Shown here in pieces: positions 28,212 to 40,200 of a stretch of 64,000 bases of DNA (the first letter of the stretch is position 1; each line of letters opens with the position of its first letter). The DNA is from Ooceraea biroi (lineage: Eukaryota > Arthropoda > Insecta > Hymenoptera > Formicidae). The notes under the pieces were generated by a model. It was not told the DNA's origin. It made no database searches and saw only the letters and a program-made list of their open reading frames with translations. A program made the translations under genes and the position numbers. The DNA lies in NCBI RefSeq assembly GCF_003672135.1, contig NC_039515.1, forward strand, positions 9,238,001-9,302,000. The letters are read 5' to 3'.

Positions 28212-31200
28212 CGGAGATTGGCGGAGAGAAAAAGAGAGAAAGAGATGAGTGTTATGTATAAATATATGCCAGACAATTCTGTGGCACTGATCATCATTCG
28301 GAGAATTCTTTCGGAAAGCTGTGAGCAACAGTATACTCTCAAAAATTGATTTCAAATCTCTTTTAAGTAATAATATTCCGTTCTCTTTGTTGACGCTTAA
28401 AAATGACAATTTGAAAAGGATTCACGACTTAAACACGCACTCAAATTGTTTTAAACACGTGACAGAAATTTCGAAAGCGCTACTAACGTAACAGATCACT
28501 TTTGTTCCCCTTATCAGAAGAAAACAGGTCGGGCTATCTCGAAAACTACCCAGAGCTTTACCTCGACCTTGGTAACTAACGTAACCACCCTACTTATGTC
28601 TTCGTAGTCGCACGTTCTCAAGAGGATTACAACCACCGGATAGATCGATTCGTATCCGAGGATAGTCTGGTTTCTCGTCCTTTCTCTCGTACCCATGGAA
28701 TCGCTCGATTCAACCGATCCGTGTACGACCGACTTGATGACCGCCACGAGTCAGCTACGGTTGTGATTGGCGGACAAGACACAGGCCGACAAGGGAATCA
28801 AATGATGGAGGAGCTGTGGTACATTCACCTTTTATAAATTCTCAACGTAGACAAAAATATAAAAGACAGAATTTTTGCTCTATAAAGATGACGTTGAAGA
28901 CGAGCGCTGGAAAACAAAAGTTGATATCTTTCCGAGAAATCCCTAGCCGATTAAACGGTGATCGTCTGCGTGATTGTCCTTGCTGGCTGACAGAGAAAGA
29001 AAGGGACTATGCGTAGGGACCGACACCCTCAGACATGTCCAAGGGAGGGTAATGGCGAGGAACTGACCTAGCTATCCTCGCTGCCCCGTGTGGCGAAGGT
29101 AATGGTGGCGATGGCGGCGACGGCTGCCGTTAAGTAAAATACGACGTGGGGGGTCCTTGACTCGGCAGAGACGCCTCTACCCTCCCGCGTGGGTCCGTAT
29201 TAAGATATCAAATGGCCAAATCCGAGGGTCCCCCTCCCACTCTTGAGACGTCATGTGCCTCGGCACGGAACTACCCTTTTCTGGTGGTAATGTATCGCTT
29301 GCCTGCTCTCGCAGTCTCTGGAGGAGCCGGGCAATGGGGGTGGCTTTCGGGATCATGAATGAAATCCCTCCTGGTGGTGTCCGACCCTCCGTACCTATCC
29401 CCCTGTCCTACTCCTGGGCAGGAGTAACAACACCCTTATGCTCAAAACAATAACATGACCACGTGCGACGGACCACGTGGTAATCCTTCCGAGATTTCGG
29501 AAGAGTGATATCACGATCGTCGAGTATCGGGAGTTTAGCCGCGTTCTACATTCAACAGAATTGAAGCAAATGAACTAATTCGTCAATCTCGTCGTTTAAC
29601 AGAGAGGCTAGGATACTCAATTTTTTTCAAGTAATCGTAAATAATTTACGCCACGTTTCTTTTATATCAAGGACCATATAATTGGCGTGCGATGGAAACG
29701 CTGCGCAGTTTGGATGGATCGTTAAGGATCATCAAGGGAACTGCGTACGCTTGAATTCGATAAAAATAACTTTAATGTTGAATTAAAATGAGCAAATGTA
29801 TAAATTATACTAATGATCGTTTAACCGACGTTGTTCGTCCGTCATTACGCGTCGTTCCATTGAATATTTCGACGAGTGAAGAAATTACGTCGGGCATCGT
29901 GATAATAGCTGTCCTCGTTATAAATAGCACCTGATGCAGAAGAAGTATTAAGTATTCCCCTCCTGCTTTAAAAGCACGTTACTTCCATTACTTACACCTG
30001 CCAACCGAGTCGCACGCAGTTCCGTCCTTTCCACGCGATCCGACGATCGCGCGATGAAAATTGTACGCGGCCTTCGGTACCGGTTTATCAAATTTTACTC
30101 ATTTCTTTTCCAGAACGTTCCAAAAAACAAGGAAATAGACTTTATTCACTGGCGTAGATCTCTCGTTAGAAATTTTGCTCATTTTTGCGAAAAACTATAT
30201 ATAATAGTAAATATAAATATAAAATGTGAAAATATATTTCATTTCCCTTTTTCGGAGCGATGAATTTTTGGCTCCGCATTTCTGGTTCATTACCGATTCA
30301 CGATCTCGACGCGCAAGTCAGTCCGAAGCGTTGATCTTGATTTGAGAAAGGGACTCCGTGGAAAGACGTCGTCGCGTCGGTTTGCATGGCGGTGCCGCCC
30401 TTGTTCCGTGGGCCGCAGGGTTGTATGGAAGCCAGCTGCGAGTCGGCGAAGCGCGACGGACTGAGGCCCGCGTGTACTCGGAAACGTTGTAAAAATAATT
30501 ATTAAAGCCGTTACCACGCCATACTACTTGTTCGCCCATCCGACACGTGTACCGACGACCACGACGACGCCACGGATAGCGGTCCGAGGTTCGTCGTGTT
30601 CCTCCGGAAGTCGCGCGACCGCGCCGATACGTCTCTTCGATATAACGGAGGCTTGTTTATTAGTCCGAGCTGTTTCGAGAATATTCATTGATTCTCGCGA
30701 GAACGATAAGTCGCAACAAAAGATGCACGAGTAGAGGCGCCGATTGCTCTCTATCATTTCTCCAAGTGAACATACTTTTCTTGCAATCGACGCAATTGTT
30801 ATGATAAATCCTTCGTTTAAACTTTCCGTTTGAAGAGAAACATTGATTTTAAAGCGTTCCTCACTCGAGATATTCAGTTGATCAGAGTCTACGTGGTGAA
30901 TAATTTTTTGCAAATTTTTCAGTCACGCTAATTACGAGCGATTTTCTCCAACGAGCGTCATTATTATTATTATTATATACATATATAAGCGTGGAAACCT
31001 CAACGCACCATCGTTTTTACACCGCAACCTGTCCTTCCTTCCTTCCTTTCGACGCGACGTATCTACCATTTTTAACCGCCGCACTTCTAATGGGTGCAAC
31101 GGCTTTTTCGTCCGGCGTCGCCGGCCATCTGTCGCACAATGAAAATGGTTTGATGAAATTAAAGTCAGCTGATCGAAAAACCAGCGCGGCCTAACATCGG

Positions 31201-34200
31201 CGATCTTCCAGCTGCGTTAGAGCGCTCGAAATCGATGTAATTTCGCTCCTCGAATCTCCAGTGATTTCCAATGATCTCCGGTGAAAATTGCTCGTAATCG
31301 CTCGTTATATCTTTTCGTGCCTTTTTATGGTACGCCAAGGAGTTACGGACGTTCTCTCCGCGCGACGTCAAAAGTTATTGAAAACGAAAAAAAAACTTGC
31401 CGTCGGTGATAAGCGCGAATTTGTTTGTCAACGTCAGGGGTCCGCGGTAGGGCCCCGAGTTGCGTCTGACAATTTTATCGGACTCACCGTTGCTTTCGCG
31501 CGTGCATGTGACACGCGTCCAATGGATACGCGGCAGAAAGAAAGAAAAATGGATCCCGCGATGCCCAAGTGACGGCGAGACGTCGAATACCTTCATTGAC
31601 CAACGGAACACGTACATGACGCACGGAAATCCGGGATTTTCGTCTGCCGCTTTCCCGTCCGTTTCTCCGCGGCTTTGAAAACGCAATTTTCCGATTCAGC
31701 GCATGTTGTCATCAGCGTTGCCGAATAAAACCGAAGCCGAAAATACCGAGAGGTTATTGATGAAATATTGAATGCTTTTGTGCGACTTTTCATAGATATT
31801 CATGGCGCCATTTTAAATTCGATACATTATGAAAAGTTGTGGAAAGACGCGCGATACCCCGACGCCATTTCGAGTCGCGCGCGACGAGCGTGCGCGAGAG
31901 GCACGCTTTTAATCTTTGATAAGACTTTGAATATTTCTCGATTATCGTGCGAATCAACGTAACGCAACGTCGAGAAGAAAGGAGACACTCGTGCTACCGT
32001 GAGGCTACTACTGTCTAGCTCGGCAATTAGAAGCACGCGTTCGGCCGGCAGCTGCCGGGGCGCGCGGCGATTCAACGATAAGGTAATTAAAATATTTCGT
32101 AAACACATTTCCTCGTACCGGCAGATGCACAGCGCCTGATAAGAGAAATACATACGCGACGACTATTGTCGCGCGGCGCGGCGAGCGTCCGAATAATATC
32201 TGTGCGTGCCGAGATACTCCGTCCCTCGGGATTGACGCTACCGCTTCCGGTCACCGTTACGTCAAATGTCGGCCGATCGAGGTGCTTCCTCGTGATCTGG
32301 AAGATGCGCCCGGCAGATGTGTGCCGCACCGTCGAACGAACGATCGCGCTTAATGTTTTCTCCGAGGGCAAATGTTCGGCGTCGTCGAGACTTAAATAAA
32401 TATAAGCACCGGCTGCTACCAGGCCGCCTAGGCGCTGTAGCCCAAGTTCCTTAAGGGGCTGTTTAGACTGCGAGCCGAGGAAACCGATGCGATGGAGCAA
32501 ATGTTAGGGTCGTGCTCGTTAACACGAATATTTGTCGGAGGAACGAAGGAAATGAAACGAAAATCCGCTCGATACGATTCTCGCTCGGTCTTGTTACGGG
32601 GGCGGGGCGGCACGAAGGATAATTCGCGATAAGAGCCAACCGACGAATCGATCGAACGAGGAAGAGAAAGAGATTTCTTAGCTTGGACGATTAATTACGC
32701 CCTCATTCCCGCCCTCTCAATGATGCATCGTCGATATTGACATTTGCCTTGCCTCCCTTTCACCCTGCTGTCTCCGTCCTGTCTTTCTCCGCGCTTTCCT
32801 CCGCGAGGGAGAAAGCCGTACGTACGGGCCATGGGGAGAGAGGACCACGAGAGGGAACGGATACATACATAGATCCTAGTGCGTGACGGAGGGGGTGGAG
32901 AATCGAGAAGGCCCCTGCCTCTCGAGCGTGTGCTTAATCGAGTGCACCAGCGCGGCCAGCTCGCATTTTTCCTCGTTGCCTCACGAAGAGGCAGGTAGGT
33001 TGGTAGGTAAGCCAGTCAGGTTGCTAGGAATGCGCGTACAAGGGAATTAGACCGTAATCGCCCACGCGTGTGCCGCGAAGGGACGTTTTCCGCCTGCCTT
33101 TGGACCCCCGATGTTCACTCGTTACGCGCCCGTGTTGCTCGCCCTCGCCATCGCCGCACCAATCTTGACCTCACCGCGTACGGCAGATTACCCTTCGGTC
33201 CTTTGAGCGCGGAAAAGTCGTCGGGTATTAATAAACGTTTCCAGTTTGCTCCTCGTAAACTGGTAATCTGCGATTACGCAATGACTATCGGCTTGTTAAC
33301 TACAGTTGTGAACTGGAAAAGAAACGCACAATTCCGCGAAAAGAAAAAAGATAGGATGAGCAATGGTTAATTTAACGACCGACTAGTCATTCTTGGTTCA
33401 ATATTTCAAAGTAACAACAGCGCAAAACATTTTCGAATTTAATTTAATTTGGACTTAATAGGGAAAGTTTCCCCACTAATTTGGAATGTGCCAAGCATTG
33501 AAATGCGCACATAAGTTATCGAGAGTTATTTCACTTAAGTTTGAGTATTAAGAAATTCTTATAGCTAGTCGACCGTTACACAATATTTCTTATAGTCTCT
33601 TAGCAATTTCACACAATAATTACACGTACACAGATCGTAATTTTTTATTATTTTGTCATATCTGATATTATCATTTTAAATACTCGCGTTATCACTTGAA
33701 TCTCTCTTAATTTCAAAAATCGTTACTCACTAATTTTTAAAAACATTGTCTTGTGCGCGTGATTTCGATTTATTGTGAATTTTTCTTTCTTCTTTTCTTT
33801 TTCATTATCTGATTTTAGCCTTTAAGATCATCAATAAATCATTACGTTTTTATATAATTGTACTTTGTCAATAATTGTAAGATTAATCTAATATGTGTCG
33901 ATAAAGACGATATCGTTATATCGTTATAGGGGGGGGCCTCTTGGAACGTCTTTTTTACTCGTTGATACCACACGTTTTCATCAATGTACCGTGCGTCGGT
34001 AGTTACAATTTATCAGAGGATAATGCAGTTTCCTGCATCTGTCTGATGCAAAATTGTGAATCAATTTTGATATTAAAAGATATAATAATAGGTTCTACGC
34101 AGTCACATATTGCGTAGTACAAAAGTGTCACGCTGTACACTCCAGTAAAGTTTGTGAAAAAATAAACTAGAAGAAAAAACTCCATGGATATAACAGTTAC

Positions 34201-37200
34201 TTATATTACCGACGCACAATGAAAATGGCGTGCGCTGCATAATGAAAAGAATACATAAACTTTGATTTCATGTTCCCGCGCATGCGATAATAATAATACG
34301 CACAATTTTAAAAAGAAGAATTATGATACTGCGTTGCTTATATGCAATTATGTATTAGTATTACCGTGCTACATTTGTTATTAAACTGCGATTAGGGTGG
34401 CATACAAAAAGTACTTGAGAATTAACATAATAAATTAGCGTCAAAAGTGTAACGCGGAATATAGATATAAATAATTAACGCGGAACAAAACAAGAAGTCT
34501 GACAACAAGCGAGTACTTAGGTGCTATTTGCGATGCAGATAATCGAGAACTATCCATATACGCGATGTACTCTAATCCGGATCTATATCCTTATCGTAGA
34601 ACCGTTTCGCCGTCTAGAATCTAATCTAACACGTTGGCCATGGAAGTTATACTTTTATTGCCAGTTCTATTGAACTTAACGAGGTCAATTGGGACGATAC
34701 GGTTGCGTTGATTTTACGATAGCCGAACGGCGATCTCACCGACCATAAATTGCAATCCACCCACGCATTTAACAGTCCTCTTTTACGTTTCAGCACCTGC
34801 TCCACCTGTCCAGTGGCGAAGTGGCCTTCCGGGAGCGTGGGAGGGGACGAGGCAAGGGTGCCACTAGGGTGAGCGACGTCTGATCCTAATTTCCTATTTT
34901 AATTCCATTCCCTCATCCAATGATTCAAACATATAGGCGTGACGCGCCTGATATCAACAATTATGCCCGCATTCGTTTTCTGCGGGGCGAGATACAAATT
35001 TATCATTTCTTTTAGCTGTCAAACTAATTATCGGTTTTTCTTTTAAATCACACTCGAACGGATTTAAGTTTGTCGAATCGAATCGAATCAAGACGTTGCT
35101 TCCATCTACTTTCGGATTGTGGAATTCCGTATTCCAGAATCTGAAATCAACAGCGTTATCGTATCCTATACACTTATATATACGCACGTATCGCGTAAGC
35201 TCCGTTCCGCTGACGTAGGCGCGTGAGCTATCTCTCGGTACCGGCTGTACGGAGTTTCAGAACTGATATTAAGCAAGGTGGTATTGATCGACGCGCGTTG
35301 CGCCTGTCCGCGTTGCTGCACCGCCATGTTTAAAATCCGCTTGCTTAAGCCGCGTACGAACTTGAGCACGCATGCGGCGGAACGGTGGCGCGTGTACGTT
35401 CACGAGAAACGTGCGCGGAGGAACTTTACGTTTAACTTTATTCTCGGGCGTTCCGCGCGCGGGACGGGGCATTTAGGTTGTTGCGAGGTAGAACGAATCG
35501 CTTAAGATTCGATCACGCTCGCGTTTTTCTCGTCGTCCCGAACGACGAAGGAGAACTCGTTCGAGAGATATCCACGAGCAATAATTTTCCCGCGATAATA
35601 TAAAAGATTATATTATCTGTTTCTGTTTTTTCTTATTTTATTTATCTTTACCCATTACTCATTCATTACTCGCCGTGGCAGCGCCAGAAAATCAGACCCA
35701 GCAGTCGCTTATGGGGCCTGTCCTTATCTAATCTGTAAACACGAAGATAAGATAATTCTCGACATTCCCATATTTGAGATCGCGTTGGTAAAACAAGATA
35801 GGGAAACTCGTATTGGTTGTCTGTGCAACCAAGTGTGGAAGGCTTTTGTGAAGTCGTCTGCAAGACGCTCGTTCGAGGGCTCGTTTATTAACGTCTCTGC
35901 AACTTGTTGCTGAGCGCGTTGCCACCGGCCCTTCCGTGACCTCTTTCAGGCCATCTCCGTATGCATCGGCCACCTTAGCCAGGCAAGGCGATCTGATGCA
36001 TCGACTCAATTGTCCTTCGAAGAATCCACGCGCGACTAACTCCGAACAATGAATTGCTCAAAATCTCTTTTTACATTCGCATTCATTTGAGTGTAAATAG
36101 AGAAAATTGTTTTTCCAACAACGCTCATAATGAGTCAAATGTAAACGAACGATATGTAATGTTTAATTTCATTGCTTTACGATTTTCGGTCTTTTGCGCG
36201 ACAGTTGCAACGTGCGATCCAAGAAATGCAATCGCCAACTTCGACTTGCGTTCTCGATTTTCATTTCTTCCGAGACACAAATGTTTCTCCGGCAGCGGCA
36301 GGTATTCTCTTCGTTCCTCCGCCGGCAGCTCTGTATCCTCCTACCCCTTCCGTTGTGTTCAGCCACCTCCAGTTACAATGACGCGTTGGTGAACCATCCC
36401 CTCTTCCTCGTCGCCGTCGCCGTCGCCGTCGTCGTCGTCGTCAACGGCAGCGGCAGTGGCGGTGGCGGTGGCGGCGACACTACGCACACCGACGCGACGT
36501 CTACCTCTCCATAGGTAGAGCCATAGCGATTCCGCGACGGGAGTTTTGTTTTTCCTTCCCTCTTTCGCGGCTTCGCTGAAGCCCGCCGTCTCGCCGCTGC
36601 TCGAAACGTGTTTTTCTCGTGCAATATCTCGATATCGCGTTTTCTTTTTTCTCTCGCATGGCGGCAGAAAAGATATCACGATTTAGTCTACTAAAATTCA
36701 CGAATAATTATATTCGATCAAATCCTCATCACGTCGCAATATGGAAACATTACAAATACGTAGCTGCATAATTGATTGACGATTGTTTCTGAGATTCTGC
36801 ACGAAAATTGATGAAATTGTTCGTGTTTCGCGAATAAAAAAAGTACAATTGCAGCGCGATAAAATTTGGAAAGAGCATCGGCATTATTCGATCGTAACCG
36901 AAGCAAGTCAATGACTGGATCAGGCCCATCGTCAATTCAATGGCGCGCTGTTCCCCCGGACGAGGACAGTTTTCCAACTGGAAACGCCAGACGAAGAGAA
37001 AACGAGCAAAACGATCGAGAGAAAAACAAAGACACAAAGAAAGAAGCGGGAGGAGCGTCGTGTAAATCGACACGAGCGTTTCCGAGCGGCGCGAGTCGTT
37101 CTACGCGGTGGCAAACTACTAGACAACCGTATGGCTTGTTTACATGTACGCAGTGTACGACATGTCGGCAAGTGACGCGAAATCGGCGCGCGAGGATCGA

Positions 37201-40200
37201 GACGTACTTAAGTATCTTCGGACGTTGTATACTTGTTACAATGCTTTAATCTGATTTGACCAATTAACGTCTCACTGTATCTATGCGTCATCACAGTTAC
37301 TTGGATACGTGAGGTACGCATGTTGTAACTTAAGCGGATTAAATGGCCGATAATCTTGCCCGAAAGCGTCAAGTGCACTGCGCATCGATGAGGAACGTTG
37401 GAAAAATGCTCAAACGTAAGGCCCACCCGCAATCGGGCCTTTCGACTTCCGGTATACTCCCGCGACAGGAACCGGAATGTCGCGCCGCGATAACGCGCGA
37501 CGCGCTGGGCCCAGCGGGGAAGTGGAGGATAAGGGGAGGCGAGTCGTGGGAGAGAACAACGAGCGCGATTGCGCGCGCGCTCGTGCTCGTGCCCATGAAC
37601 CAAGAGAGAGAGGAACAGTGAGATCGCGAGGAAGAGGGAGAGTGCGGAAAGGTGGGAATTCAGAGCGCGAAGAGACGCGCAGCGGCAGTAAGAGGAAGAG
37701 GCAAGAAAGAGAGGGACGAGGGGAGGAAAAAGAGGAAGAGGAGGAGAAGGAGAAGGTAGGCGGGAGGGCACCGGAGGAAAAGGGAGAGGCGTCTCATGGG
37801 AGTTATTCGGCGGATCGCTCCGCGGCCAGAGTGATCTCTCGCGAGCGTCGGACGATCGATTCCGAACGATCGGTTGCGAGTTCGAACGCCGGCTTGCGTA
37901 TGTGCGTACGTGTTGCGTAGCCGGCCGCGAGCGCTCTTCGGTGGGAGGAAGCCTCGCACGAGGTTCGTTTGCGGCGTGGGTGTCAGTCAGTCAGACCGAG
38001 AGAGGAAGACTCGTGGTGCCGCGGGGAACGAACGACCAAGACTCGCGCGTTCACCGCGTATAGATTACATATGTATACGTAACGCGACGCGACGAGTCAG
38101 GTGTAGTGATCGGAAACTCGAGTGCTTCCAAGACCAAGGAGAGTTACCGAGCGATCGGTGAAAGTGTCCAAGCAGAGCGACAAGCGCACACTACCGACGA
38201 CGAAGTGAGTTTCGTTTCTTCAATTGCCGACTTGGGCACCTACTCCTACGCTCTGAACCCTCTCGCGCTGTTGTGCGCACGCAACAAAAAGGCTTACAAC
38301 CGGACGTGACGCGAATGATTTTGCAGTATTCTTCTCGAGTCTTTGCGCGCGCAATGAAAAACACGCGGCGCAGCAACGCGTGTCACACGAGGACAATTTT
38401 CAAACTTTCGCGGCATCCCACCGTTTCTGACAGCGTTACATCATCTGTGAATCCTCGGCTGTCGCGTGTCCCCGCATTCAGCTTGAGAGATCATTGTAAA
38501 TCAAATACAATTCATTGGCACTTACGCGTCCGTCGCAAATAATTGGCCGCTAATAAGCTCAATAGAGGGGGCGTGTATATACGCCCCCTTCGCAGCGAAA
38601 GGGTTCACCCTCCTCCTCTTAACAACGAAGGTGCACGATTATGGCACGTGTTCCAAGTACACGTTCGCCACTCCAGCGCTTCCCGCTCTTCTTGTCCGGC
38701 CGATAAAACCAATGCTTCTGCCTCATTTATTTTTTATTCTTCTGATATACGTATGATAAAACGACAAATTGTAGATTCTTTCGTAATCTACAATTTGTCG
38801 CAGGGCGAAGAAATCCGATATTATTTATCGTAGTCAATTACACTATTATTTCTTTTTTGTAAAACTGTTGGATTTCAGCAATTGCAACTTGAAAGAACGC
38901 GACATTTATTTAAAGAAAAAAAGAAGAGAAGAAAGAATTTTATAGGATTCACAAACAATACAGACTCGAGGCGCTCTCGTGTATTCGAACGCGGTGTCGA
39001 CCGCATTCCGACTACATTTGACGCTCTATTATTTATATCTAACGGATCACACGGTGCAATCTGTTCCTCACGAATCGCACAACGAGGACATTCGCCTAAG
39101 CTTCGTCGCTCGATAATCAAAGAACCCATTACGCACATCTGCCTGCGTTTTTGCACGGAATATTGATATTTTGTTTGAAGCGCTTGAGCTTCGTGCGAGC
39201 TTCGGATTTCACGAAAATCGATGAAGCGATTTTTCGCTCCGTAGCTTAATGTATCGTTCTTGATGAATTCGTATCGAGCCATAGTGCGTGCGGATTATGT
39301 AAGGCAACGCTCGGACTAGCTCAGTATCTAGCAAAGCGAGGCCCTTGCGTCAAGGACTGCTGCCACCGAGTGCAAAAGCAACTTTACGAACCACACTCGG
39401 CTCGTTACGCAAGCGACATTCGTCTATCATGATCGCGGAATTTAGGTCAAACGACGTGTCCTCCGTTCTATCGGCGGTCCGCGAAACGCCATGAATTCCG
39501 CTCGTTTTATTAACGTATACTTCGTACTCTTTTTTTTTTTATCACCTTTTTGACCGCGTGCGATCGCGCGCGCATGACAACCGACGATCAAGGTGATCTA
39601 TAATAGAGAAAAATGGACGCGCTGACCTGCGAGTAACGCGATCGATCGAGCGAAGCTAGTCGTAAACGTAAAGAGGAATAAAACGATCGTAAGTGACGCA
39701 GTTTTTATGCGCAGCATTTATCGAGATTCGGCAATAATTATTCAAACATCGCGTTCGAATCTGAAATCTGTTCTTGGTTCAAGTCCTCTCTCTCTCTGTT
39801 CTGGTTTTGCTTTAATTTAATCGATGACATTCAACATCATCACTCTCTGTGTGACATATTAATACTTGAGTATTTTAACATATTAAAATGTTTTATTGGT
39901 CGATATACGCTCCGCTTGGAATCTGCGAGAGGAGAACATTCATGTAGAAATTATAACGATATTACGTAGCACATCGGAAGCACTCGTGCAGAGCGAAAAG
40001 GCTTGGGTATCGCATGCGCCTCCTTATACTTTCGTTCGGCTTAAGTCAACAAAACGTGAATCACACTGCGAGTGGAATGGCCGACGTCGTTGACGTCGAA
40101 ATCGGTTACTGGCGGCCGGTCAATGCCCACGCGCCAACCACGTGGTTTGACAGGGCTTCATACCCGATTATTTTCAGAGCTTCCATCCCGAATACCACCT

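Larger units (their letters stand above)
15941..34793 (+). other. Tet: Tet intron 1 (about 18.9 kb)
   Basis: Bounded by GTAAGT and tttcag. No nested gene was recognised on either strand. It holds CpG-rich blocks (about 17.0-18.5, 23.5-24.7 and 27.0-27.6 kb), simple repeats, and a coherent G-rich block at about 29.0-29.46 kb that looks repeat-derived. An AT-rich tract of about 1.2 kb precedes exon 2 (33.4-34.7 kb). Confidence 0.8.

Noticed and set aside
39770..39790. GGTTCAAGTCC resembling a tRNA B box
   Set aside because: No A box or cloverleaf can be formed upstream; it runs into a CT repeat.
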